From JBCBTJ01 sp039818665 (lineage in GTDB: Bacteria; Pseudomonadota; Alphaproteobacteria; Caulobacterales; Hyphomonadaceae): DNA of 64,000 nucleotides. Positions 1 through 8,493 of this stretch are shown here, piece after piece. The stretch lies in NCBI GenBank assembly GCA_039818665.1, contig JBCBTJ010000003.1:1-64000 (forward strand), read 5' to 3'. Positions within the stretch are counted from its first letter, which is position 1. Each line of letters opens with the position of its first letter. The notes under the pieces were generated by a model. It was given only the letters and a program-made list of their open reading frames with translations, was not told where the DNA came from and ran no database searches. The position numbers and the translations under genes are program-made.

Positions 1-123
1 CCGCCATCCGTGACTCGCCACCCCGTACAGGGCTCCGCCGGTTCCCGGGAACATCGCTGCGAAGTCCGCCGGGGTCTTGACCTGCTCTGTATGCGTGGTC
101 AGGCGAAGGCCGCTCGCGCTTAG
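1..123. repeat. Inverted repeat arm, left (pairs with 479-601)
   Basis: Bases 1-123 are the exact reverse complement of 479-601; the match ends at base 124 (G facing T). The right arm lies inside crtD coding sequence, while the left arm carries no crtD sense in its own frame, so the left arm is the displaced copy. Because the repeat runs to the window edge, its true length is unknown. A fold-back chimera or contig-end artefact is the simplest reading; a real inverted duplication that truncates crtD is the alternative. Confidence 0.95.
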
Positions 124-124
124 G

Positions 125-751
125 GCCGGCGACGCCGGCCCTCATGCCGCGAACGCAGTTGAGCCAGCCGCAGAAGCCGAGCCGTCGCAATCGGCGATGA
201 CCTGGTCGACTACGGGCGAAGCGGACGGGGTCGACCTGTCCGCGCACACCGTGTTTTTCTCCGACGACTATCGCGCCGAATTCGACGCCGTATTCCGCGA
301 CGGCCGCGTCCCGGACACACCCACGACCTATGTCTTCGCGCCAGACCGGGCCGGCGGCGAAGCGAACACAGGAAGCGCCGAGCGCTTGCTTTTGCTCATC
401 AACGCGCCGCCGATACGTCAGCAAGGCGCCACGCCGATCGAGGAGGCCGACGCATGCCGAATGCGAATGATGGATCATCTAAGCGCGAGCGGCCTTCGCC
501 TGACCACGCATACAGAGCAGGTCAAGACCCCGGCGGACTTCGCAGCGATGTTCCCGGGAACCGGCGGAGCCCTGTACGGGGTGGCGAGTCACGGATGGCG
601 GGCCTCGTTCCAGAGACCCGGCGTCCGGTCGAGGCTGCCGGGGATCTATTTGGCGGGGGGCAGCGTGCATCCGGGGCCAGGCGTTCCGATGGCGGCCCTT
701 TCAGGTTGGGCGGCGGCGAAAGCGGTGGAGCGCGACCTCGCTTCGATCTAG
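125..751 (+). CDS. crtD: Hydroxyneurosporene/methoxyneurosporene desaturase CrtD, C-terminal part (5' truncated)
   Basis: The encoded 208 residues match the C-terminal part of CrtI-type FAD desaturases of the spheroidene/spirilloxanthin branch. The segment TVFFSDDYRAEFDAVF is typical of CrtD. Near the end, LPGIYLAGGSVHPGPGVPMA is the C-terminal FAD-contacting motif of the family. The usual N-terminal GxGxxG domain is missing because upstream sequence is replaced by the inverted copy at 1-123. CrtD introduces the C-3,4 double bond in acyclic carotenoids. The gene overlaps the likely crtC start, so the two are probably cotranscribed. The homologous part begins close to base 124; the open frame before that is spurious read-through of the repeat. 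Confidence 0.8.
   Translation, partial: AGDAGPHAANAVEPAAEAEPSQSAMTWSTTGEADGVDLSAHTVFFSDDYRAEFDAVFRDGRVPDTPTTYVFAPDRAGGEANTGSAERLLLLINAPPIRQQGATPIEEADACRMRMMDHLSASGLRLTTHTEQVKTPADFAAMFPGTGGALYGVASHGWRASFQRPGVRSRLPGIYLAGGSVHPGPGVPMAALSGWAAAKAVERDLASI
479..601. repeat. Inverted repeat arm, right (inside crtD)
   Basis: This is the native partner of the 1-123 repeat. It lies in frame within the C-terminal part of crtD and encodes the stretch leading into the FAD-binding C-terminal motif. The spacer between the arms is 355 bases. Confidence 0.95.
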
Positions 752-1656
752 AGGTCGAGCCGGGAGGTTATGCCTGGTGGTATGTCGACGCGATCTCCGA
801 CGACGGCGCCTATGGCCTGACTCTTATCGCCTTTATCGGCAGCGTCTTCTCGCCCTACTACGCTTGGTCGCGGAAGAAAGACCCCTTCGACCATGTCGCG
901 CTCAATGTAGCTTTGTACGGTCCGACAAAGGGGCGTTGGACCATGACGGAGCGGCCCCGCGGCTCCAGTTCGACCGCGCGTGACGTCTTCGAGATCGGCC
1001 CGAGCCAACTGTCTTGGAGCGACGGCGTTCTGACAATCGCGATCGACGAACTGACGAGCCCGCTGCCAAGGCGCGTCCGCGGGGCGGTCCGGGTCCATAC
1101 AGAGGCCTTGAACGAGATCGTGTTTCCGATCGACGACAAAGGCCTGCACCTCTGGCGTCCAGTCGCGCCGGCAGCACGCGTCGAGGCGAGATTCGACACT
1201 CCGGCGCTGAACTGGACCGGACGCGGATACTTCGACATGAACTATGGTCGCGAACCGCTGCAAAGCGCGTTCGAGTTCTGGGACTGGTGCCGAATCGAAC
1301 TCGACCGCGGCGAGACGGCGGTCTTCTACAACACCGATCTGGTCGGCGACGAATGCGCGACCTTGGGCCTTATCTTCGACGCGGACGGCGCAGCCTATTC
1401 GATCGACACCGGCGACGAACATCCCTTGCCGCCCACCCGAGTCTGGAGAATTCCCCGCCGCGGCCGCTCCCACGGTGCGCCGCCGCTCGTGCTGCAGACT
1501 TTGGAGGACACCCCCTTCTATAGCCGCTCAATAATCGAAACCAGCGTCGACGGTTCGCGGCGGCGCGGCGTGCATGAGAGTTTTTCGGGGCGCCGTTTCC
1601 GGTCGCCTATCGTCAAAGCCATGCTGCCGTTCAGGATGCCTCGCCGCCATCATTGA
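706..1656 (+). CDS. crtC: Carotenoid 1,2-hydratase CrtC
   Basis: The protein adds water across the C-1,2 double bond of neurosporene or lycopene in purple-bacterial carotenoid synthesis. Recognisable family blocks are PGGYAWWYVDAISDDG and IAFIGSVFSPYYAW near the N terminus, GRGYFDMNYGREPL in the middle, and FEFWDWCRIEL after it. The open frame runs back to 454, but everything before about 700 is an out-of-frame reading of crtD. The TTG at 706 is the nearest in-frame start before the conserved region and gives 316 residues with a 46-base overlap with crtD; the start is therefore uncertain. Its 3' end overlaps the convergent 57-residue gene by 26 bases. Confidence 0.88.
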   Translation: MGGGESGGARPRFDLEVEPGGYAWWYVDAISDDGAYGLTLIAFIGSVFSPYYAWSRKKDPFDHVALNVALYGPTKGRWTMTERPRGSSSTARDVFEIGPSQLSWSDGVLTIAIDELTSPLPRRVRGAVRVHTEALNEIVFPIDDKGLHLWRPVAPAARVEARFDTPALNWTGRGYFDMNYGREPLQSAFEFWDWCRIELDRGETAVFYNTDLVGDECATLGLIFDADGAAYSIDTGDEHPLPPTRVWRIPRRGRSHGAPPLVLQTLEDTPFYSRSIIETSVDGSRRRGVHESFSGRRFRSPIVKAMLPFRMPRRHH

Positions 1657-1804
1657 CAAGCGTTTTGGGCGCTTCGGCCTTGGCCTTCTCGGCCGCCCGG
1701 GTCTTCTTAAGGGCGCGGTCGGCGTCGAAATACTGATAGATCAGAAACGCGATCAGAATCCCGTTGAACACGACCAATTCGAGAACCAGCGCCGTGATCG
1801 GCAT
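1631..1804 (-). CDS. 57-residue single-pass membrane microprotein coupled to crtB
   Basis: The ATG at 1804 follows the crtB TAG stop with no gap, an arrangement that suggests translational coupling. The product has one hydrophobic N-terminal segment (about residues 4-24, including LVVFNGILIAFLIYQYF) and a charged, Lys/Ala-rich C-terminal tail. It has no signal peptidase site and no cysteines. I do not recognise a named family. Its position last in the crtI-crtB operon suggests a role linked to carotenoid synthesis or assembly in the membrane, but that is inferred only from context. The gene overlaps the 3' end of crtC on the other strand. Confidence 0.7.
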   Translation of the reverse strand: MPITALVLELVVFNGILIAFLIYQYFDADRALKKTRAAEKAKAEAPKTLVNDGGEAS

Positions 1805-2869
1805 CTACGACCCCCCAACGCTCCAATCTGCCCGCATGCCACGGTCGCGCTTTTCCAATCGGATGAAGAGATCGAGGATATTCGGCCCCGCGTCCGGCGC
1901 CGCATCACCGGCCCGAGCCGGTTCAATCTCGTAAGCGGCCGCCGCATCGACAAGGAAACGCGTCGCGCGAATTGGCGGCGCATTAAGATCGCCCTCGCTT
2001 CCGACCGGGCCGGCGACGGCGCGAGCGAGCCGCGCCAGCTTAAGCCAAGTCGGAGTCACCGCCCGAACGCGCACGGAATCGAACTGATTTCGGCGGATCT
2101 CTAATCCGATATCCCTATAAATCATCGCTGCGCCTCGTATGGACGGGCGGCAGGCCCGCGGCAGCAGCCGCACGCCGCGCAAGCCGTTTCGATAATGAAT
2201 GTCGGCCTCTTCCAACAGGCGTCGAACGACGCCGGCGACGCGCGCGTCGAAATGCGGCGACGCCAGCCAGGTCTCAATGTCGACGCCCGCCCCGCGCATC
2301 CATGCGAGCGGCAGATAGATCCTGCCCTGCCGCGCATCTTCGCCGACGTCGCGCGCGATGTTGGTCAGCTGCATCGCAACGCCGAGATCGCATGCCCGCG
2401 ACAGCGCCGCCCGGCTGCGCGCGCCCATCACCAGGGACATCATCGCGCCCACGGACCCGGCGACGCGCGCGGCGTAGTCTTGGAGGTCCTCAATCGTCTC
2501 GAATCGATGGCCGGCGGCGTCCCAGGCGAAGCCGTCCAGGAGCGCGCGCGGCAGCGCCTTGGGGATTTCATAGGCTGCGACGGTCGCCGCGAAAGCCCGA
2601 TCGACCGGGTCGTCTTCCGGCCGGCCCGCATAAGCGCGATCGAGACGCTCATGCAGTCGTTCTAAAGCCTCAGCCTGATCGGCGCCGAGATCGATGAGAT
2701 CATCGGAAACGCGGCAAAACGCATAGAGCGAGAGCGCGGCGTCTCGTACCTTCGCCGGCAAGAGAAGCGACGCCGCATAGAAACTGCGAGATCCGACGCG
2801 TATGGTCTCTCCGCAAGCCGCTATATCGGCCGCGGCGCTCTCTGATCGGCTAAGCGAACGCGGCGGCAT
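1805..2869 (-). CDS. crtB: Phytoene synthase CrtB
   Basis: CrtB condenses two geranylgeranyl diphosphates to phytoene, the first step of carotenoid synthesis. The protein has the trans-isoprenyl diphosphate synthase fold of the squalene/phytoene synthase family. The substrate/Mg-binding motif DDLID lies near residue 55 and the second motif DVGEDARQGRIYLPLAW near residue 170. The ATG at 2869 gives 354 residues and overlaps crtI by 20 bases; a TTG at 2887 would add six residues. It is the second gene of the crtI-crtB-microprotein operon. Confidence 0.95.
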   Translation of the reverse strand: MPPRSLSRSESAAADIAACGETIRVGSRSFYAASLLLPAKVRDAALSLYAFCRVSDDLIDLGADQAEALERLHERLDRAYAGRPEDDPVDRAFAATVAAYEIPKALPRALLDGFAWDAAGHRFETIEDLQDYAARVAGSVGAMMSLVMGARSRAALSRACDLGVAMQLTNIARDVGEDARQGRIYLPLAWMRGAGVDIETWLASPHFDARVAGVVRRLLEEADIHYRNGLRGVRLLPRACRPSIRGAAMIYRDIGLEIRRNQFDSVRVRAVTPTWLKLARLARAVAGPVGSEGDLNAPPIRATRFLVDAAAAYEIEPARAGDAAPDAGPNILDLFIRLEKRDRGMRADWSVGGS

Positions 2870-4379
2870 CTGGGACGACCTGATCAAGCACCCGCGCCGA
2901 CGACAGCACGCCCGGAACGCCGGCTCCGGGATGGGTTCCAGCGCCTACGAGGAAGAGATTGCGCACGCCTTCGCTTTTGTTGTGTGGTCGGAACCAAGCG
3001 CTTTGCGTCAGCACGGGCTCCAAGCTGAAGGCCGAACCGTTAAAGGCCCTAAGCCTGTCCTTGAAATCGAGCGGCGTCATGATCCGCGAGGTGACGATCT
3101 CACGCCCTAGTCCAGGCAAAACGGTCTCGCTGAGGCGCTGCTCGATACGCTTTCGGTACGGTTCGGCCTCAACGTCCCAATCAATATCGCCAAGCAGATT
3201 GGGGGTCGGCGACAGCACGTAAAACGCATCGCATCCGTCTGGCGCAAGCGATGGGTCGCGTTCGGTCGGGCGATGAAGGTAGAGACTGAAATCGTCGGCG
3301 AGCACCTTGCGATCGAAGATATCCTTGAGCAGGCCGCGATACCGGGCACCCATGATCTTGGTGTGATGGCCGACTTCGTCGTATCGTCGGCGCGTCCCGA
3401 AATACCAGACGAATAACCCCATCGCGTAGCGCGCCCGCTCGACGCGGCGCTTCGACCAACGCCGGGCTCGGTCCGGCAGCAGGTCGTGATAGGTCGTCGC
3501 GGCGTCCGCGTTCGACACGACGATGTCGGCGCGGATCGACTCGCCCGAGACCAAACGAACGCCGCAAGCGCGCCCGTCCTCAACCAGGATTTCGGAGACG
3601 TCGCAGTTGTAGTCGACCCGCCCGCCCTGATACTCGACCAGGCCTGCCAGCCCCTCCACCAATGCGCCCGTGCCGCCCATCGGGAAGTGTACGCCCCACT
3701 GGCGTTCGAAGTGCGGAATGATCGCGTATGCGGAGCTCGCGGTAAGCGGATTTCCACCGATCAACAGCGGGTGAAAGCTGAAAACAATGCGCAGCCTTGG
3801 ATCTCGGATGAACCGAGACACCACGCTGTAGACCGAACGATGACCGCTCAGGCGTACAAGATCGGGAACCACCCGCACCATATCCACGGCGCTGCTAAAC
3901 GGCACATGGGCGAGCTCTTCGAACACAATGGCGCACAGTTCCTCGCTGTGGCGCATGAACCGTTCATACCCGTCCACATCTTGCGGGTTGAACCGCGCTA
4001 CCTCCCGGCGCATAGCGTCGGGGTCGCCGGAATAGGTGAAAACCTCGCCGTCGTCGAAGCGAATTCGGTAGAACGGGTCGACGGGACGCAGATCGATGTC
4101 GTCCTCAAACCGACGGCCGGCGAGGCTCCAAAGCTCCTTAAAGAGCTGCGGCGCGGTGATGATCGTGGGGCCCGCGTCGAATGTGAAACCGTCTTGCCTG
4201 AATACGTAGGCCCGGCCGCCAGGCTGATCGAGCCGCTCCAATACGCGGACCCGGTAGCCGCGAGCGCCGAGCCGAACCGCGGCGGCGAGCCCGCCAAAGC
4301 CGCTTCCAATCACGATCGCGCTCGGCGAAGCGTTCTCAAGCTCGGGGCGCGGCGGGGCTTCCAGCTCTGTCAGCATCAT
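2850..4379 (-). CDS. crtI: Phytoene desaturase CrtI
   Basis: CrtI is an FAD flavoenzyme that desaturates phytoene stepwise to neurosporene or lycopene at the membrane. The N-terminal dinucleotide-binding motif IGSGFGG is at about residues 24-30 and is followed by LERLDQPGGRAYVF and GFTFDAGPTIIT, both typical of CrtI. The C terminus has the family motif with VGAGTHPGAGVPGVL. The length of 509 residues is normal. Two adjacent ATG codons (4379 and 4376) can serve as start. A PpsR-type palindrome overlaps this start, so repression in the presence of oxygen is plausible. Confidence 0.97.
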   Translation of the reverse strand: MMLTELEAPPRPELENASPSAIVIGSGFGGLAAAVRLGARGYRVRVLERLDQPGGRAYVFRQDGFTFDAGPTIITAPQLFKELWSLAGRRFEDDIDLRPVDPFYRIRFDDGEVFTYSGDPDAMRREVARFNPQDVDGYERFMRHSEELCAIVFEELAHVPFSSAVDMVRVVPDLVRLSGHRSVYSVVSRFIRDPRLRIVFSFHPLLIGGNPLTASSAYAIIPHFERQWGVHFPMGGTGALVEGLAGLVEYQGGRVDYNCDVSEILVEDGRACGVRLVSGESIRADIVVSNADAATTYHDLLPDRARRWSKRRVERARYAMGLFVWYFGTRRRYDEVGHHTKIMGARYRGLLKDIFDRKVLADDFSLYLHRPTERDPSLAPDGCDAFYVLSPTPNLLGDIDWDVEAEPYRKRIEQRLSETVLPGLGREIVTSRIMTPLDFKDRLRAFNGSAFSLEPVLTQSAWFRPHNKSEGVRNLFLVGAGTHPGAGVPGVLSSARVLDQVVPDAAAFA

Positions 4380-4385
4380 CTGACA
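4368..4385. promoter_or_regulatory. Candidate PpsR/CrtJ binding site at the crtI start
   Basis: TGTCAGCATCATCTGACA fits the PpsR/CrtJ consensus TGT-N12-ACA, and also its stricter form TGTC-N10-GACA, and has perfect 6-bp arms (TGTCAG/CTGACA). It covers the crtI ATG codons, so a bound repressor could block transcription or initiation. I found no second copy within about 60 bases, although PpsR commonly binds paired sites. Confidence 0.65.
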
Positions 4386-4443
4386 CTCAACCGCGTCAGC
4401 AAGTTTTGCGCAAGCCGAAACTGACTATGGCGGCGCGGTCAGC

Positions 4444-5730
4444 TCAGTCTTTCTTGGACGCCAGGGCCCGGCGCGTATGCCATACGCCGAGCGCAACCAA
4501 GATCAGCACCAGAGGCACGCTGGCCCCGGCGATCAGTTTGGGATCGATGGGCGCGCCGGCTGATTCGAGCCCGGCGGCGAAGTAACTAATAACCCCGACC
4601 ACGTAATAGGTGATCGCCGCGATCGAGAGACCTTCCACGGTTTGCTGGAGGCGAAGCTGAAGCTCGGCGCGCGTGTTCATGCTCTCGAGCACTTCTTGGT
4701 TTTGCCGCTCCAAGGTCATGTCCACGCGAGTCGACAACAGCTGCACCGCGCGATCGACGCGTTCCGACAGAGCGGCTTGGCGATTGGATACGGCCTGGCA
4801 AGTGCCCATGGCGGGCGCGAGACGGCGTTCGGTGAACTCGTGGAAGGTTTGCGCGTCTTCGAGCCGGTCTTCCCGAAGCTCGTCGATCCGGCGCTGAACA
4901 AGCGAGTAGTAAGCGGACGCGGCACCGAACCTGAACTGGCTTTCGGTATAGCTCTTTTCGATCGCCGCTTGAAGGCTCGTCAAGCGCTCGAGCAGCGCGG
5001 GTTCGTCCACGTCTTGGTCGGAAGTCATCGCCGACGTCACCTGGGCGAGCTCGCTCTCCCACGCCGTCAGCTTCGGTCCGAGCGCCTGGGCGACCGGCAA
5101 GGCGAGCAAGGCGACTACGCGATAGGTTTCGATCTCCATTAGCCGCTGAACGATCCGGCCAGCCTGCCAGGGCGTCATGGACTTGTTCAGCACCAGAAAG
5201 CGGCTGAAGCCGTCGGAGTGAATGCGAAAATCCGTAAACGCCGTGGCTACCCCGCCAGAGATCGCGGAGCCGATCAGAGCCTGACCGCTGAAATAACGGG
5301 TCGCGATCTCCGACTGGTCCGGGCCGCCCTGATCGGCGTCCACCAAGACCGCATTCGCCGCCGCAATCACTTCGCCGGGAAGGGCTTCGACCCACGACGA
5401 CGGCGCGGCCCTTATGGCTGGAGACGCGAACGGATCCTCGTCCTCCTGGCGAGTTATAAATGTGTATCGCGTGAACTCGGTATGGCGCTCCCAGATCAGG
5501 CGAAATTCCTGGAGGTCGACGCTATAGTGCTTGACGCCCGGCCCTGGCGGCGTCGCGCCATATCTCTTTGTAAGGTCGCAAACGACCTCGCGATCCTCTT
5601 CCCGATACGGCCAGTCGGTCGTCAGCGCGATGCAGGAGAGTCGCACGGGCGCGGTCAGCGGCTCCGGAGGACGCGCGTGAACCTCGTTGCTCAGCGCGAA
5701 GCGCTTGGGATGATCGCCAGGCAGTTGCAT
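4444..5730 (-). CDS. DUF3422 family membrane protein
   Basis: The N-terminal block (FALSNEVHARPPEPLTAPVRLSCIAL) is typical of the DUF3422 family found in Proteobacteria; its function is unknown. The middle is a long predicted helical region (about residues 200-360) including RQAALSERVDRAVQLLSTRVDM, consistent with coiled coil. Two C-terminal membrane segments follow, around residues 370-392 and 402-420, then a Lys-rich tail. The layout resembles a cytosolic sensor or scaffold anchored by a C-terminal hairpin. It lies between crtI and bchO on the same strand, but with gaps that leave cotranscription uncertain. DUF3422 genes are not standard photosynthesis-cluster members. Confidence 0.8.
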   Translation of the reverse strand: MQLPGDHPKRFALSNEVHARPPEPLTAPVRLSCIALTTDWPYREEDREVVCDLTKRYGATPPGPGVKHYSVDLQEFRLIWERHTEFTRYTFITRQEDEDPFASPAIRAAPSSWVEALPGEVIAAANAVLVDADQGGPDQSEIATRYFSGQALIGSAISGGVATAFTDFRIHSDGFSRFLVLNKSMTPWQAGRIVQRLMEIETYRVVALLALPVAQALGPKLTAWESELAQVTSAMTSDQDVDEPALLERLTSLQAAIEKSYTESQFRFGAASAYYSLVQRRIDELREDRLEDAQTFHEFTERRLAPAMGTCQAVSNRQAALSERVDRAVQLLSTRVDMTLERQNQEVLESMNTRAELQLRLQQTVEGLSIAAITYYVVGVISYFAAGLESAGAPIDPKLIAGASVPLVLILVALGVWHTRRALASKKD

Positions 5731-5828
5731 GTTTTCGTGCTGCGCAGCCCTCCACTCGCGCGCCAGTCAAGCACAACTATCGCAATTGCACAGCAAAACC
5801 TAAGGGGCGTCGCCAACTTGCTTGGCGA

Positions 5829-6695
5829 TCAGTCGATATGCCGAGCGATCGCATCGCAAACGGCGTCCGGCGCCTCCTCGTGCGCCAAGTGGCCGAGCCC
5901 CGGCAAGATCTCGAGCGCTCCAAAAGGCGCCCGCAGCGCAGCGCGGCGCGCTTGGCTTGGAGGCACGGCGAGATCACGCGCGCCCGCTATAAACAGCGCG
6001 GGAACCTCCAACTTCGGCAAATCCGCCCAAAGCGGCCCGAGATCCCAATTCGCCATGAGCGCCAGCGCGCCGGACACGTGACCGCTATGACGCAGCAACG
6101 CCGCGTAGTTCCGCAGATAGGCATCGGGCGGCTTCGACCCCGTTCCTTCGATCAAGCGTCGAACGCGCCTCGGGTTTTCGGCCGCGCGCGAGAAGACGTT
6201 TGCGACGAGCGGGCTGAAAGTGAGCGCCTTCGCCATCATTGGGAAAGCCCATCCGGCTGCGCCGGGAAACGGCTCAAGGGCCCCGTTTACGCTGACCAGC
6301 AGATCCGGACGAATGGCTCCGTTGAGCGCCAGCCGAGCGGCGATCGCGGCGCCGGCGGAGTGGCCGATCACAAGTCTCGGCTTTGCGTCCAACTGATCGA
6401 GAAGGCCCGCAAACGCCGCGGCGATTCGGTCCATCGCAGGCGGCGGTCGACCCCCGATGGAACATGTGAAGCCATGCCCGGGCAGGTCCATGGCGAGCAC
6501 GTCGTAGCGCTGGCGAAGGCGCGCGAACACGTCTGTCCAGGAATGGGTCGAGGCGCCGGTGCCATGGATCAATACAACAGTCGGCCCCGATCCAGCCCGC
6601 TGGACATGCCAGCGATACCCAGCTGCTTCAACAAAGCCGCTGGCCTCTCGATGCGGCCATCCCGCGCCGTCTCTGTCCCAATCCAGGCCGGTCAT
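5829..6695 (-). CDS. bchO: Alpha/beta hydrolase BchO, magnesium-chelatase-associated
   Basis: BchO is the alpha/beta-fold protein encoded with bchI and bchD in purple-bacterial clusters; it is thought to assist magnesium chelatase, but its reaction is not established. The sequence shows the oxyanion region VVLIHGTGASTHSW, the nucleophile elbow GHSAG and a C-terminal GLGHLAHEEAP with the catalytic His. The start at 6695 (MTGLDWDRDGAGWPHRE) gives 288 residues and matches the family N terminus; upstream codons at 6734 and 6776 would overlap bchD. The gene sits 28 bases after bchD. Confidence 0.9.
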   Translation of the reverse strand: MTGLDWDRDGAGWPHREASGFVEAAGYRWHVQRAGSGPTVVLIHGTGASTHSWTDVFARLRQRYDVLAMDLPGHGFTCSIGGRPPPAMDRIAAAFAGLLDQLDAKPRLVIGHSAGAAIAARLALNGAIRPDLLVSVNGALEPFPGAAGWAFPMMAKALTFSPLVANVFSRAAENPRRVRRLIEGTGSKPPDAYLRNYAALLRHSGHVSGALALMANWDLGPLWADLPKLEVPALFIAGARDLAVPPSQARRAALRAPFGALEILPGLGHLAHEEAPDAVCDAIARHID

Positions 6696-6723
6696 CTCCG
6701 AACTGCGGCCGCGGATGCGGCCG

Positions 6724-8493
6724 TCACGCTCCATCCTGCATCGCGCGGCGGACGGACCGAGACACCACGCCCGCATCCGCGAACGGCAGAGGCCGGTAGG
6801 CCGCGCCCATCTCCGCGCTCAGCGCCCGAGCGCGATGACTGGGGCGGGTCGATATGTCGAAGAACAGGGCGTCATAGCCTTCCGCTCTCAGCCTTCGCGC
6901 CGCGCTCACCGCGTCTTCGCGCGCCGCGTCCGCACCGCGGGCGCCATCCAAAGCGATGTTTCCACGTCCGTCCGACAAGAAGACGAGAAACGGCGTGCGT
7001 CCCCGCGCGTGCTCGGCTTTGGCCAAGACGCTCGCGGCGACGATGCCCGCCGCGAGCGGCGTCGCCCCGCCGCCTCGCAAGCCTGTTAAGCGCCGGCGCG
7101 CCATCACCAGCGATCGCGTCGGCGCCACCGCGATCTCCGCGCCCTCGCCCCGGAACGTGATCAGCGCTACGCAATCACGCCGGGCATAGCAGTCGGACAG
7201 GAGTAGCTCGACCGCGCCTTTGGCTTCCGCCATGCGGTGCATCGCGCTCGAGCCTGACGCGTCTACGACGAAAATGACCGTCGACGCCGCCGGCGTCTTG
7301 AAGCGTTTGACGCGAAAATCGTCGGCTCTGATCGCGACCTGGGCGCCGCCCGTGCGAGGCCTCAGCTTTTGCCATGGAGCCGCCGCCTGCAAAGTGCCCA
7401 TAAGATCCAAGCGACCGTCACGCCTTGGATCGCCCCGCCTCGCGGCGCGAGGACGGCCCTGTCTCGACGAGGGGAGTTCGGCTCCCGACCGCCCCTCCCC
7501 CGATGATCGCGCAGACCGGCGCTCTGGCCGCAGAGCGTCGAGCGCCCCCGACGCCAATGCGCTTTCGACAGCTTCGACGAGCCGTTCCATATCAACGTCT
7601 TCGCGCGTCGACCCGTCCGCGACCTGTTGATTAGCCTCCGAGGGCGACGGCGGCGGAGGCGGTTCAGGCGGCGGGGCCTCTGGGTCCGGAGGCGCCGCGC
7701 GCGGGCCGTAAACGAGCTGACAAGCCGCGGCCGCGTCTGTCATGCCGACTTCATCGCGGCCGCCGAGCGCTGCGAGCGCTCGGGCGGCCCGAAGGACGAA
7801 ACCAAGCGAACGAAGGGATGCGACGCCCAACATCAACCCCGCCTTGGCGATATCCTCGGCCAGCCCGGCGGCCGTCGTAACGCCGTCCAGTATCGCCCTC
7901 GCGTCGGCGATGTCCTCGCGCAAGGAGGCGAAAGGCGCGATATCCCGGATCGACACCGAGTGAAGATCGACCTGCAGCCCGACGCGTTCCAGCAGCAACT
8001 CCGGCGGCCCCTCGCCCGGACCCGCGCTCTCATCGAACAAGACCAGTCCGAAGCGCGCCGGGTCCACGCGCGATATGCCCGAACGCTCGACATGAACACA
8101 ACGCTGATCCAGCGCCGCCGCGATGTGAGCCGCTGCGCTTCGATCCATGCGATCCGCCATCCGCACGACGAGGATCCCGTCGTCCGCGTCGGCGAGCAAG
8201 CCGCGCTGTTCAACAAGCCGCCCTTCGCTCAACGTCGCACCTAAATCGATCCCCCCGATCAAGCGGCCTTCGGCGGCGTCTACCGGCGACCGGCGGATCG
8301 GCGTATCCGTAGGCCAAAGCGCCGACGCCTCGTCGAACCAGGCGTCCCGCGCCGGTCCTGGCGCCGCGCAGACGCGGACACCGGCCAGACCGGCGGGATC
8401 GACCGCCAAGAGCTGCGCGGCGGTTTCGGCGATCTGCCAGGCGGCGCGCCCGCGCGCGGCCGCATCCTCCTCGGTAGACATCGCCGCCGTCAC
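6724..8493 (-). CDS. bchD: Magnesium chelatase subunit D (BchD)
   Basis: BchD pairs with the BchI ATPase ring and BchH to insert Mg2+ into protoporphyrin IX, the first committed step of bacteriochlorophyll synthesis. The 589-residue product has the expected three parts: a degenerate AAA+ domain, a Pro-rich acidic linker (about residues 268-290), and a C-terminal von Willebrand factor A domain. The MIDAS metal motif D-A-S-G-S starts at Asp411. The start overlaps the bchI stop by 4 bases, indicating translational coupling. Confidence 0.96.
   Translation of the reverse strand: MTAAMSTEEDAAARGRAAWQIAETAAQLLAVDPAGLAGVRVCAAPGPARDAWFDEASALWPTDTPIRRSPVDAAEGRLIGGIDLGATLSEGRLVEQRGLLADADDGILVVRMADRMDRSAAAHIAAALDQRCVHVERSGISRVDPARFGLVLFDESAGPGEGPPELLLERVGLQVDLHSVSIRDIAPFASLREDIADARAILDGVTTAAGLAEDIAKAGLMLGVASLRSLGFVLRAARALAALGGRDEVGMTDAAAACQLVYGPRAAPPDPEAPPPEPPPPPSPSEANQQVADGSTREDVDMERLVEAVESALASGALDALRPERRSARSSGEGRSGAELPSSRQGRPRAARRGDPRRDGRLDLMGTLQAAAPWQKLRPRTGGAQVAIRADDFRVKRFKTPAASTVIFVVDASGSSAMHRMAEAKGAVELLLSDCYARRDCVALITFRGEGAEIAVAPTRSLVMARRRLTGLRGGGATPLAAGIVAASVLAKAEHARGRTPFLVFLSDGRGNIALDGARGADAAREDAVSAARRLRAEGYDALFFDISTRPSHRARALSAEMGAAYRPLPFADAGVVSRSVRRAMQDGA

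Noticed and set aside
77..123. Start codon for crtD at 77
   Set aside because: It lies in the inverted repeat, which is a reverse copy of crtD sequence and not its true 5' end.
454..705. N-terminal extension of crtC back to an ATG at 454
   Set aside because: The extension reads crtD in another frame, and the crtC homology starts near base 745.
3486..4424. 312-codon plus-strand open frame
   Set aside because: It is antisense to crtI and shows no family motif.
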